Below, one piece after another: positions 1 through 8,687 of a stretch of DNA of 64,000 nt. Origin of the DNA: Brachybacterium paraconglomeratum (lineage in GTDB: Bacteria > Actinomycetota > Actinomycetes > Actinomycetales > Dermabacteraceae); contig NZ_ML133854.1 of NCBI RefSeq assembly GCF_003994255.1, positions 208,208-272,207 on the forward strand, written 5' to 3'. How positions within the stretch are numbered: the stretch's first letter is position 1; each line of letters opens with the position of its first letter. The position numbers and the translations under genes were made by a program. The notes beneath the pieces were generated by a model. It was not told the origin of the DNA. It did not search any database and was given only the letters and a program-made list of their open reading frames with translations.

Positions 1-342
1 GCCGCGCAGCACGATCGGCTCGCTGTCCCGGCCGCGGCCCTTCCCCCGGCCCCTCGAGGAGGAGGTGAGGCGACGGCCCTCATGGTCCAGGGCGTGCAGG
101 ACGGCGTGGAGCCGGCCCTCGCCCGAGGCGCGGGACCAGAGCACGGCGGAGTCCATGGTGACGTCCCCGGTCTGCAGGCCGGAGGGCAGGGTCAGGCGAG
201 CGGCGCCGGGGCGGGAAGGAGCGGGACGAGCGGGCGCGGCGGAGGCGGCGGGCGGGGTGATGGCGGGGACCGCGGCGGCGAGGGAGGCCGCGGCGGCGCC
301 CTTGAGGAGGGTGCGACGGGCAGGGGAGCGGAAGCTGTCCAT
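1..342 (-). CDS. PhoD-like phosphatase, N-terminal part (runs off left edge)
   Basis: First 114 residues of a secreted PhoD-family phosphodiesterase/alkaline phosphatase; the catalytic part lies outside the window. The frame is open from the ATG at 342 to base 1. Residues 1-36 form a Tat signal: twin arginine at 9-10, TLLKG, an alanine-rich core and an AxA-like end. Residues 54-72 (SGLQTGDVTMDSAVLWSRA) match the N-terminal motif of PhoD proteins, which act outside the membrane on phosphate esters. It is divergent from the UvrA-like gene across a 119-bp gap. The family call rests on signal plus N-terminal motif only; the active site cannot be checked. Confidence 0.8.
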   Translation of the reverse strand, partial: MDSFRSPARRTLLKGAAAASLAAAVPAITPPAASAAPARPAPSRPGAARLTLPSGLQTGDVTMDSAVLWSRASGEGRLHAVLHALDHEGRRLTSSSRGRGKGRGRDSEPIVLRG

Positions 343-461
343 GCCGGCAGTGAACTCCGCCCGGGTGACGAGGGCATGGCCCGACGATGAACTCCGGGCG
401 AGCCCGGCGGTCACCGCCCCGCCCTGGCGTCGTCCCCGCAGCCCGTGACTACCGTGGGGCC

Positions 462-2957
462 ATGAGCAGAGCGAGGCCGCAGCGACCCGACCACATCGCA
501 GTGCGCGGGGCGCGCGTGCACAACCTCCGCGGCCTCGACGTCGACATCCCGCTGGACCGTCTGGTCGCGATCGCCGGCGTCTCCGGCTCCGGCAAGTCCT
601 CCCTCGCCATGGGCGTGGTCTACGCCGAGGGCTCCCGCCGCTACGTCGAGGCGCTGTCGACCTACACCCGCCGTCGCATGGCGCAGGCCCCGCGCGCGGA
701 CGTCGACGAGGTCGTGCACGTCCCCGCCGCGCTCGCGCTGCGCCAACGGCCCGGGGTGCCGAGCGTCCGCTCCACCTTCGGCACCTCCACCGAGCTGCTG
801 AACGTGCTGCGCCTGATGTACTCGCGCCTGGCCTCCCACCTCTGCCCGAACGGGCACCGCGTCCCGCCCTCGCTGCTCGTCGCCGCCGAGGAGCCCTATC
901 CCTGCCCGGAGTGCGGAGCGGACGTGGACCCGCCCGGCGCCGAGGCGCTCGCCTTCAACTCCGAGGGCGCCTGCCCCGCCTGCGAGGGCACCGGGATCGT
1001 GCGCGAGGTCGACGACGACGCCCTGGTCCCGGACACCTCGAAGACTCTCGACGAGGGCGCGGTCAAGCCCTGGAACATGTTCGGCTGGAAGGTGCAGCCG
1101 GACATCGCCCGCGAGTTCGGGGTGCGCACCGACGTGCCCTGGCGGGACCTCGAGGACTGGGAGAAGGACATCGTCCTGGACGGCCCCGAGGAGAAGAAGG
1201 CGATCACGGTCCGCTCGAAGAAGGGCGCCCACGACCTCGACTTCACCTTCCGCAACGCCCGCCTCACGGTCACCGAGGAGCTGCGGCGCGCCCACGACGA
1301 GAGGCGGCTCGCCCGCGTCTCCCGCTTCCTGGTCGAGCGCACCTGCCCCGCCTGCGAGGGCACGCGGCTCTCGCCCGCGGCGCGGGAACCCGAGATCGAC
1401 GGGAAGGACCTCGCCGCCGCCTCCGCGATGACGCTCGACGCGCTCCTGGACTGGGCGCCGAGGATCATCGAGCCCCTACCGTCCGAGATGCATCCGATGG
1501 CGCGCGGGCTCGTGGACCAGTTCCTGCAGATGGCGGAGCGTCTCGTCCACCTCGGCCTCGGCTATCTCTCCCTGGACCGGGCCGGCTCCACCCTCTCGAC
1601 AGGGGAGCGCCAGCGCGCCCAGCTCGCCCGCGCCGTCCGCAACCGCACCACCGGCGTGCTCTACGTGCTCGACGAGCCCAGCATCGGCATGCACCCCTCG
1701 AACATCGAGGGGCTCGTCGAGCTGATCGGCGACCTGCTCGCTGACGGGAACTCCGTGCTCGTCGTCGACCACGACGTGCAGCTGCTGCGCGAGGCCGAGG
1801 AGATCCTCGAGATCGGCCCCGGCGCGGGCGGCGACGGCGGCACCGTCATCGCCCAGGGGAGCGTCGAGGAGATCATCGCCGACGCCGCCTCCCGGCTCGG
1901 CCCGTTCCTCGACGGCCGCGAGGAGATCGTCGTCCGCGAGCGCGCCGCCGAGCAGGACGTCTTCGTACACGGCGCGATCCGCCTGGAGAGCGCCCCGCTG
2001 CACACCGTCAGGGAGCTCGACGTCCGCATCCCCCGAGGCCGGCTCACCGCCGTCACCGGTGTCTCCGGCTCGGGCAAGACCACCCTGGTGCTCGAGACGC
2101 TCGTGCCCGCGCTGCGCGCGAGGGGCGACGGCCGCGAACTGCCCGGCCACGTGCACTCGCTCGCGGCCGACGGGGTCGAGCACGTCCACCGCATCGACGC
2201 GACCCCGATCGGCGTGAACGTCCGCTCGACCGTCGCCACCTACTCGGGCGTGCTGGACCCCCTGCGCCGCGAGTTCGCCCGCACCCCGGCCGCGCAGGAG
2301 CGCGGACTGACCATGGGCGCCTTCTCCTACAACACCGGCTCCCTGCGCTGTCCCCGCTGCGAGGGCACGGGCCGCGTCGAGCTCGACGTGCAGTTCCTGC
2401 CCGACGTCGACATCGACTGCCCTGACTGCGAGGGGAGCCGCTACGCCCCTGAGGCCTCGGATATCCGGCGCGGGGACGTGACCCTGCCCGGCCTGCTCTC
2501 CGCCACCGTCGCCGAGGCGATCGAGCTGGTCGGCGACGTCCGCGCCGTCCGCCGCACCCTCGAGACCCTGGTCGACCTCGGGCTCGGGTATCTCACCCTG
2601 GGCGAGGACACCCCGGCCCTCTCGGGCGGCGAGGCGCAGCGCCTCAAGCTCGCCGGGCAGATGGGCCGCACCCAGCGCGACGCCGTGTTCGTCTTCGACG
2701 AGCCGAGCGTCGGCCTGCACCCGCTGGACGTGCGCACGCTCGTGCACGTCCTGGACCGGCTCGTCGGCAGCGGCGCGACCGTCCTGGTCATCGAGCACGA
2801 CCTCGACCTGATCGCCAACGCCGACTGGGTGATCGACATGGGACCGGGCGGAGGCGCCGCGGGCGGCCGCCTCGTCGCCCGCGGCACCCCCGAGCAGATC
2901 GCCGCCGACGTCGACAGCCTCACGGGCACCCACCTGCGCCGCCACCTGGGCGGGTGA
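462..2957 (+). CDS. UvrA-like excinuclease ABC subunit A paralogue
   Basis: 831-residue protein with two ABC ATPase modules in UvrA arrangement. Walker A GVSGSGKS is at 39-46 and a second GVSGSGKT lies near 555. The signatures are LSTGERQR (unusual; canonical is LSGGE) and LSGGEAQR, and CxxC zinc-module motifs are present (CPACEGTG, CPRCEGTG, CPDCEGS). At about 830 residues it is shorter than housekeeping UvrA (about 950), so it fits the class-II/DrrC-like paralogues linked to drug tolerance or damage binding rather than the main NER subunit. I chose the ATG at 462 over an upstream start because a -10-like TACCGT (450-455) ends 6 nt before it, implying a leaderless mRNA. The stop overlaps the arr remnant. 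Confidence 0.87.
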   Translation: MSRARPQRPDHIAVRGARVHNLRGLDVDIPLDRLVAIAGVSGSGKSSLAMGVVYAEGSRRYVEALSTYTRRRMAQAPRADVDEVVHVPAALALRQRPGVPSVRSTFGTSTELLNVLRLMYSRLASHLCPNGHRVPPSLLVAAEEPYPCPECGADVDPPGAEALAFNSEGACPACEGTGIVREVDDDALVPDTSKTLDEGAVKPWNMFGWKVQPDIAREFGVRTDVPWRDLEDWEKDIVLDGPEEKKAITVRSKKGAHDLDFTFRNARLTVTEELRRAHDERRLARVSRFLVERTCPACEGTRLSPAAREPEIDGKDLAAASAMTLDALLDWAPRIIEPLPSEMHPMARGLVDQFLQMAERLVHLGLGYLSLDRAGSTLSTGERQRAQLARAVRNRTTGVLYVLDEPSIGMHPSNIEGLVELIGDLLADGNSVLVVDHDVQLLREAEEILEIGPGAGGDGGTVIAQGSVEEIIADAASRLGPFLDGREEIVVRERAAEQDVFVHGAIRLESAPLHTVRELDVRIPRGRLTAVTGVSGSGKTTLVLETLVPALRARGDGRELPGHVHSLAADGVEHVHRIDATPIGVNVRSTVATYSGVLDPLRREFARTPAAQERGLTMGAFSYNTGSLRCPRCEGTGRVELDVQFLPDVDIDCPDCEGSRYAPEASDIRRGDVTLPGLLSATVAEAIELVGDVRAVRRTLETLVDLGLGYLTLGEDTPALSGGEAQRLKLAGQMGRTQRDAVFVFDEPSVGLHPLDVRTLVHVLDRLVGSGATVLVIEHDLDLIANADWVIDMGPGGGAAGGRLVARGTPEQIAADVDSLTGTHLRRHLGG

Positions 2958-3187
2958 CGGCGACGGGCACTCCGCCTGTGGAGAGCGAAGACGAGCCCCA
3001 GCACCCCCGGTACTTCCACGGCACGCGAGCGGCGCTGCGGCCGGGGGACCTGATCACCGCAGGCCACCGCTTGCGCTGCCGGGACGACGTGGTCATGAAC
3101 CACGCCTGCTTCACCGCTCGCCGCGACGGCGGGGACCGGCCGCCGAGATCATCAACTGACGAGGACGCCGACACCCCGCACGGCTAG
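2954..3187 (+). pseudogene. Truncated rifampin ADP-ribosyltransferase (arr) remnant
   Basis: A 77-codon frame starting on a GTG that overlaps the uvrA-like stop. Residues about 18-40 (YFHGTRAALRPGDLITAGHR) match the conserved N-terminal NAD-binding start of Arr enzymes, which ADP-ribosylate rifampin; NHACFTA at about 48-54 still aligns with the NHVYFTA-type strand. The similarity then stops and the frame ends after 23 unrelated residues, where Arr proteins run to about 140 residues with further catalytic motifs. I see no continuation in another frame before the next gene. I read it as a 3'-truncated, non-functional gene. It may still be translated by coupling to the upstream gene. Confidence 0.7.
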
Positions 3188-3238
3188 GCTGGCTACGGCC
3201 GTGCGCAGAGGCGCGGCACCCCCACACGAGGAGACCCC

Positions 3239-4183
3239 ATGGCCCTGCACGAGATCACCTTCCCCTCCGCGAACGGTCGCGACGAGATCCAGGCGTGGCT
3301 GCACGTGCCCGCGGTCGCACCGCGCGGGATCGTGCAGATCGTCCACGGGCTCGGCGAGCACTCCCGCCGCTACCTGCATGTGATCAGCGCCCTCGTCGAC
3401 GACGGCTTCGCCGTCCTCGCGGGCGACCACGCCGGCCACGGCGCGACCGCGATGCGCTCGGGCATCTGGGCCGACGCCGGGGACGAGGCGGCGCGCATCG
3501 TCGTCGAGGACGAGCTCGCGCTCCAGGCTCGTGCCCGTGAGATCCTGCCCGGCCTGCCGCACGTCCTCTACGGCCACAGCTGGGGCTCGATGATCGCGCG
3601 CGTCGTCGCGACCGCACCGCAGGCGCAGCTCGCCGGTCTGGTGCTCGGCGGGATCGCGGCGCAGATGCGAGGGATCGAGGCGAGCATCGACCGCGAGGCG
3701 CTCGCCGCCCTCGCCACCGGCGCGCAGAGGGCCGACCCCGCCCCCGAGGAACTCGTCGGCCAGCTCTTCGACGGGTTCCTCGACCGCTTCGGGGAGGACG
3801 CCGGGCCCACCGCCTGGGTCGCGTTCGACGAGGACGTCGTCACCGACCACGGCCGCGACCCCCTGAACAACTTCGGTGCCCCCATGAGCGCCCGCTTCCT
3901 CCAGGGCTTCGTGGACGTCTACGACCGGGCGAACTCCGAGGCGTTCTACTCCGACCTGCCCGCCGGGCTGCCCGTGCTGATCCTCGCCGGCGACCAGGAC
4001 CCGGTGGCGAACTACGGCGAGGGCGCGCTCCACGTCGCGAACCGTCTGCACGAGGCCGGCCGCACCGACGTGCGCACGCGCATCTACCCGGGCGTGCGCC
4101 ACGAGGTCCACAACGAGCCCACCACCCGCGAGGACGTGGTGCAGGAGATCCTCGCATTCGCCGATCGCGCGACGGAGGGCTGA
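3239..4183 (+). CDS. Alpha/beta hydrolase (monoglyceride-lipase/S33-like)
   Basis: 314-residue serine hydrolase. Features of the Hydrolase_4 family are HGLGEHSRRY at 36-45, the nucleophile elbow GHSWG at 112-116 (Ser114), the acid strand LAGDQDPV near 246 and the histidine in GVRHEVHNE near 290. The family cleaves monoacylglycerols, lysophospholipids or other esters; substrate unknown. No signal peptide, so cytoplasmic. Expressed from its own promoter: a -10-like TAGGCT is at 3185-3190, followed by a leader with a GAGGAGA ribosome site before the ATG. Confidence 0.85.
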   Translation: MALHEITFPSANGRDEIQAWLHVPAVAPRGIVQIVHGLGEHSRRYLHVISALVDDGFAVLAGDHAGHGATAMRSGIWADAGDEAARIVVEDELALQARAREILPGLPHVLYGHSWGSMIARVVATAPQAQLAGLVLGGIAAQMRGIEASIDREALAALATGAQRADPAPEELVGQLFDGFLDRFGEDAGPTAWVAFDEDVVTDHGRDPLNNFGAPMSARFLQGFVDVYDRANSEAFYSDLPAGLPVLILAGDQDPVANYGEGALHVANRLHEAGRTDVRTRIYPGVRHEVHNEPTTREDVVQEILAFADRATEG

Positions 4184-4369
4184 GGGGCTGGGCCGACCGG
4201 TGGCGAGTGCGCCGAGCTATCGCTGTGCCGCAAGGTAGGCCCGGATCGCCTCCAGCAGCTCGGCGAGATCCCGCTTCGACATCGCGAAGCCGTCGGTCCT
4301 GCAGCGGTGCGCCGCCCCTGCGTGCCGCCGGTGCGCGCCGACGCCCGGGGGCAATGGCACGATGAGCGT

Positions 4370-4738
4370 ATGGAACCCGACGACGTGCAGTTCTTCCTCG
4401 CCCTCGAGGAGCAGGTGTGGCAGGCGCAGGTCACGGGGGACGTCGCGGCCGAGCGGGAGCTGCTGCCTCCGGACTTCCTCGGCGTGGACACCGATGGGGT
4501 CAACGACCTGGAGCGCCATCTCGCCCAGCTGGCCGACGGGCCGATCACCGCGGACTTCGCGCTGTCCGAGGCGCGGCTGCTGCGGGTGGGGCAGGACGCT
4601 GTGCTGCTGAGCTACCGGGCCGACGCCCGCGCCCCGCGCGAGCAGGCCGCGGAGACCTTCTTCATCACCTCGCTCTGGCAGCGGCGCGGGGATCGGTGGT
4701 GGAACACCTTCAGCCAGGACACCCCCGCCGCCCGCTGA
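4370..4738 (+). CDS. NTF2-fold (SnoaL/DUF4440-like) protein
   Basis: 122-residue small cone-fold protein. The N-terminal helix (FFLALEEQVWQAQVTGD) followed by LLPPDFLGVDTDG and the C-terminal strands LLSYRAD and SLWQRRGDRWW are typical of the DUF4440/SnoaL group, whose members are small enzymes or ligand-binding proteins. Start: CACGAT at 4358-4363 ends 6 nt before the ATG, matching the leaderless pattern of this genome, so I reject the longer upstream frame. Function cannot be assigned further. Confidence 0.75.
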   Translation: MEPDDVQFFLALEEQVWQAQVTGDVAAERELLPPDFLGVDTDGVNDLERHLAQLADGPITADFALSEARLLRVGQDAVLLSYRADARAPREQAAETFFITSLWQRRGDRWWNTFSQDTPAAR

Positions 4739-4846
4739 GCTCGTTCAGCCCGTCGGCCCTCCTCCTCACGCACGTCCGTGCCGTGCTCTGCGAAGTGCCG
4801 GACGTCCTCCGCGTGGGCCAGGGGCTGCTTCTCGGCCTGACCGATG

Positions 4847-6862
4847 TCATGACTGGCCCCTCCTCGTGCCGTTGCCGCCGTCGCCGGCGGTGGTGTCGTC
4901 GGAGTCGGTGCGGGCGGCGTCCGCGCCGCCGGTGCCGTCGTCCGCCATCTCCGGCTCCCAGCCGTCGGCCCAGGTGTCGGTCTCGAAGTCGTACCCCACG
5001 GGCCTGCCGTCCTCATCAGTACGGCGGTACCAGTCGGTGTAGTCCGCATGCGTGGACTCGACGTCCGCCCCGGCGCCGGTCCCGGGCTCGGAGGGGACCA
5101 CGTGGAGCTCGAAGTCGTCGTCGTACTTGTCCACGCCCGTCACGATGGCGTTGCGCAGGGCGGTGTCCGCGTACTTCTCGCGCAGCGTGCGGGGATCGGT
5201 GTTCAGCTCCCGGAACCAGGCGATGATCAGCAGCAGCACGATGATCGCGAAGGGCACCGCGGTGATGATCACCAGCGACTGCAGGCCCTCCAGCGCGGTC
5301 TCGTCGCCCAGCAGCAGCATCACCAGGGAGATGCCGCCCATCACCATGCCCCAGAACACCACCACCAGCTTGGGCGGGTTCTGGCTGCCGCGCGTGGTGA
5401 GGATCCCCATCACCACCGAGGCGGAGTCCGCGGCGGTGATGAAGAAGATCGCCAGGATCGCCATGATCAGCACCGGCATGAACTGCGAGAACGGCAGGTT
5501 CTCCACCATGTCGAACAGCACCTGGGCCGGGTTCACGGTCTCGATCTCCCCGAGCTTCCCATTGCGGTACATGGAGATGGCGGTGCCGCCCATCACGCCG
5601 TAGGCCACGAACAGCAGGGCGGAGGGGATGAAGATGACGCCCAGGATGAACTGGCGGATCGTGCGCCCGCGGGAGATGCGGGCGATGAAGATGCCGACGA
5701 AGGGCGACCAGGAGATCCACCAGGCCCAGTAGTAGACGGTCCAGGCGGACTGGAAGTCGAGCGTGTCCTGGCCCCAGGAGGCCGAGCGGCCCATCATCTC
5801 CAGCATCGAGTTGAAGTACTCCATGACCCCGGAGGGCACCAGGTTCAGCAGCAGCAGCGTGGGGCCGAGCAGGAAGATCAGCCCGGCGAAGCCGATGGTG
5901 AGCACGATGTTGATGTTGGAGAGGTAGCGGATGCCGCGGGAGACCCCCGAGACCGCCGAGATCACGAAGCCGATCGAGAGCACGCCGATGATCAGCACCA
6001 GCACCGTGTTGGTCAGCTCGGAGACGCCCGAGACGACGACGACGCCCTCGCCGATCTGCAGGGCGGCGATGCCCAGGGCCGCGGCGGTGCCGAACAGGGT
6101 GGCGATGATCGCGAAGATGTCCACCAGCTGACCGGCCCAGCCCTCGGAGCGGCTCTTGCCGAAGAGGCGCTCGAACACGGAGGACATCAGCAGGGTGCGG
6201 CCGCGTCGGTACGCGGAATAGGCGACCGCGCCGCCCACCAGCGCGTAGATCGCCCAGGCGTGGAAGCCCCAGTGGAAGTAGGTCTGCGCCAGGGCCCGGT
6301 GCATGGCCTCGGTGGACTCCGGCTCATTCGTCAGCGGCGGCGGGGACAGGAAGTACGTCAGCGGCTCCGAGGGGCCCCAGAACATCACGCCGATGCCGAG
6401 CCCGGCGGCGAACAGCATTGCCACCCAGCTGAAGGTCGAGAACTCGGGACGCTCCTCGTCCTTGCCCAGCGGGATCCTGCCGTAGCGGGTGAAGGCCAGG
6501 ACGAGCATGGTCACCAGCACGATGGTGGCGACGGCGTTGAACAGCCACCCCAGGTGCTCCATCACCCAGCCGTAGGCCGCGTTCGCGACCACGCTGACGC
6601 TGTCGGTGGCGACGATGCCCCAGATCACGAATGCGACGGCGAGGACTCCGGCCACGGCGAGGACGAACTTGTCGATGCTGTAGCGGCGGCGCTGCTCGTC
6701 GACGGCGATGCCGGGCACCAGGGCCGGGTGGATGTTGTGGGGGTACTCGGGTCGTGCGTAGTCGAAGGTCGCCAGCTTGTCCGAGCGGCGGCCGACTCGT
6801 CGTCGCGGCACGGGGTGGTCAGGGTGCTCCGTGCTCTGGCGGGGGTCGTCCTCGGTGTTCAC
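4847..6862 (-). CDS. BCCT-family betaine/carnitine/choline transporter (betaine type)
   Basis: 671-residue membrane transporter, last gene of the bet operon. Twelve hydrophobic segments follow a charged N-terminal tail of about 60 residues, with a polar C-terminal tail of about 100. The TM8 signature of the BCCT family is present (WAWWISWSPFVGIFIARISRGR), as is the glycine stretch GLGIGVMFWG at 154-163. In BetP the equivalent Gly belongs to Na+-coupled betaine uptake, so I infer uptake of glycine betaine or a similar osmolyte. Start is a GTG with GGAG 6 nt upstream. 135 bp separate it from betA. The long acidic C-tail could be an osmosensing extension but has no recognisable motif. Confidence 0.9.
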   Translation of the reverse strand: MNTEDDPRQSTEHPDHPVPRRRVGRRSDKLATFDYARPEYPHNIHPALVPGIAVDEQRRRYSIDKFVLAVAGVLAVAFVIWGIVATDSVSVVANAAYGWVMEHLGWLFNAVATIVLVTMLVLAFTRYGRIPLGKDEERPEFSTFSWVAMLFAAGLGIGVMFWGPSEPLTYFLSPPPLTNEPESTEAMHRALAQTYFHWGFHAWAIYALVGGAVAYSAYRRGRTLLMSSVFERLFGKSRSEGWAGQLVDIFAIIATLFGTAAALGIAALQIGEGVVVVSGVSELTNTVLVLIIGVLSIGFVISAVSGVSRGIRYLSNINIVLTIGFAGLIFLLGPTLLLLNLVPSGVMEYFNSMLEMMGRSASWGQDTLDFQSAWTVYYWAWWISWSPFVGIFIARISRGRTIRQFILGVIFIPSALLFVAYGVMGGTAISMYRNGKLGEIETVNPAQVLFDMVENLPFSQFMPVLIMAILAIFFITAADSASVVMGILTTRGSQNPPKLVVVFWGMVMGGISLVMLLLGDETALEGLQSLVIITAVPFAIIVLLLIIAWFRELNTDPRTLREKYADTALRNAIVTGVDKYDDDFELHVVPSEPGTGAGADVESTHADYTDWYRRTDEDGRPVGYDFETDTWADGWEPEMADDGTGGADAARTDSDDTTAGDGGNGTRRGQS

Positions 6863-6997
6863 ATAGGCTCCGTTCTCGAGGGGAGGCGAATCGGGCTGCG
6901 GATGCCGCGAAGCCGGGCAGTGCCGATGGACGGCCCTGCCCGGCTCTGTCGCGGGCCACGGTCTCGGGGTGCGCGGATCAGGCCCCGCGGGGGCGGG

Positions 6998-8587
6998 TCA
7001 GCCCTGCGCACCCCGGATGAGGTCGGAGGCGCGCTCGCCGATCAGCATCGTGGTGATGTTGGGGTTCACCGCGACCAGCTGCGGCATGACCGAGCCGTCC
7101 ACGACCCGCAGGCCCTTGACGCCCTTGACCCGCAGCTGCGGGTCCAGCGGCGACATCTCGTCGTCGGCGGCGCCCATCCGCACCGTCCCGGCCGGGTGGT
7201 AGACGGTGTTGTGGGTCGTCGAGACGTAGTCGGCGATCTCCTCGTCGCTCTGCACGTCCTCGCCCGGGAACAGCTCCCGGCCGCGGTAGGCGTCCATCCC
7301 GGACTGGGCGACGATCTCGCGGGCCTTGCGGATGCCCGCGACGGCCACACGCATGTCGTGGCCTTCCTCGTCGGTGAAGTAGCGCGGATCGACCTTCGGC
7401 TTGTCGCGGTAGTCGATCGAGCGCAGTCGCACCGTGCCGCGGGAGCGCGCGTGGGTGACGTTCGGGGTCAGGGCGAAGGACTCCGGGGAGGTGGGATAGC
7501 CCTGGCGGCGGGTGTGCATGTCGAAGGGCACCGAGCCGTAGTGCATCATCAGGTCCGGCAGGTCCAGGCCCTCCTCGGTGGGGGTGAAGATCCCGATCTC
7601 CCACCACTGGGTGGACTCGCGCGTCATCTTCTGCGTCGACTCCCAGGAGATGACCGCCTCGGGGTGGTCCTGCAGGTTCGAGCCGACGCCGGGGGAGTCC
7701 ACGCGCACCTCGATGCCCACCTCGCGCAGGTGATCGGCGGGGCCGATCCCGGAGAGCATCAGCAGCTTCGGCGAGTCGATCGCGCCGGCGGAGAGGATGA
7801 CCTCCCTGCGGGCGTTCATGATCGAGGAGCGGTCGAAGGAGTTGTCGATGTACTCCACGCCCGTGGCCCGCTGGTCCTCGTCGAAGAGGACCTGCATGAC
7901 CTGGTGCCCTGTGAGGACGTGCAGGTTCTCCCGGTCCCGGATCGGGTGGAGGTAGGAGACGGAGGAGGAGGCGCGGGTGCCGTCGGCCTGGCGGTTGACC
8001 TGGAACCAGTTCGCGCCGTTGACGACGGTGGAGAAGTCGTTGAAGCGGGCGCGGGGGATCCCGGCCTGCTCGCACGCGTCGAGCAGGGCGATGCCGAGCT
8101 TGTCGTCGGCCGGGGCGTCCATCAGCTCGACGGGGCCCTCGCTGCCGTGGCCGGCGCCCTCGCGGTCGCGGTTGTTCTCCAGGCGCTCGATGAGCGGGAG
8201 CATGTCCTTCGAGCCCCAGCCCTCGGCGCCGAGGCGCTCCCACAGGTCCATGTCCTCCGCCGGCGGGTGGAAGGCGATGCAGGAGTTGTGTGAGGAGCAG
8301 CCGCCCAGCACCTTGGCCCGGGCGTGGCGCATGAAGGAGTTGCCGTTCTCCTGCGGCTCGATCGGGTAGTCCCAGTCCAGCCCGGACTCCAGCAGCTCGG
8401 GCCAGCGCTTCAGCTGCAGCACCTCCTCGTGGTCGAGGTCGTGCGGGCCGGCCTCGAGCAGGGCCACCTCGAGGCTCGGGTCCTCGCTCAGGCGGGCGGC
8501 GACGACGGCTCCGGCGGAGCCGCCGCCGACCACGATGTAGTCGTACTCGGCGATGGGGTTCTCGGACGTGAGGTCCTTGCGGGTCAT
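6998..8587 (-). CDS. betA: Choline dehydrogenase (GMC oxidoreductase)
   Basis: 529-residue FAD enzyme that oxidises choline to betaine aldehyde (and potentially onward). The FAD dinucleotide fold GGGSAG is at 21-26, with the GMC segment VLGGCSSHNSCIAF, a C-terminal catalytic region with YHPAGTVRMG, and the closing LRVVDGSVMPQLVAVNPNITTMLIGERA. The ATG at 8587 has a GGAG ribosome site and gives the usual N-terminus just before DYIVVGGG. It lies third in the minus-strand bet operon, 100 bp after betB; that gap contains a 14-bp hairpin that may lower downstream expression. Choline as substrate is inferred from context plus sequence. Confidence 0.9.
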   Translation of the reverse strand: MTRKDLTSENPIAEYDYIVVGGGSAGAVVAARLSEDPSLEVALLEAGPHDLDHEEVLQLKRWPELLESGLDWDYPIEPQENGNSFMRHARAKVLGGCSSHNSCIAFHPPAEDMDLWERLGAEGWGSKDMLPLIERLENNRDREGAGHGSEGPVELMDAPADDKLGIALLDACEQAGIPRARFNDFSTVVNGANWFQVNRQADGTRASSSVSYLHPIRDRENLHVLTGHQVMQVLFDEDQRATGVEYIDNSFDRSSIMNARREVILSAGAIDSPKLLMLSGIGPADHLREVGIEVRVDSPGVGSNLQDHPEAVISWESTQKMTRESTQWWEIGIFTPTEEGLDLPDLMMHYGSVPFDMHTRRQGYPTSPESFALTPNVTHARSRGTVRLRSIDYRDKPKVDPRYFTDEEGHDMRVAVAGIRKAREIVAQSGMDAYRGRELFPGEDVQSDEEIADYVSTTHNTVYHPAGTVRMGAADDEMSPLDPQLRVKGVKGLRVVDGSVMPQLVAVNPNITTMLIGERASDLIRGAQG

Positions 8588-8634
8588 CTCTCCTGCTTCC
8601 TGATGAAGGGGACGGTGGGGACGTGCGAGGGCGC

Positions 8635-8677
8635 GCACGCTCCCGCGCCCACCGGAGCGGGGTGCGCGGGAGCGTGC
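8635..8677. terminator. Intra-operon hairpin between betB and betA
   Basis: Perfect 14-bp inverted repeat: arms 8635-8648 and 8664-8677 (gcacgctcccgcgc / gcgcgggagcgtgc), loop 15 nt. It lies in the 100-bp gap after the betB stop. No U-tract. It could be a partial terminator or an mRNA-stabilising hairpin that sets betTB above betA expression. Confidence 0.5.
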
Positions 8678-8687
8678 ACGGGGGCGG

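Noticed and set aside
4217..4282. Minus-strand 21-codon frame (MSKRDLAELLEAIRAYLAAQR)
   Set aside because: Protein-like amphipathic end but too short, with no ribosome site and no recognisable parent. Possibly the tail of a lost gene.
5048..8293. Very long plus-strand open frame (1081 codons)
   Set aside because: Antisense to two clear genes (BCCT carrier and betA); the product is Gly/Arg/Asp/His-rich with no motif, the usual shadow of high-GC codon bias.
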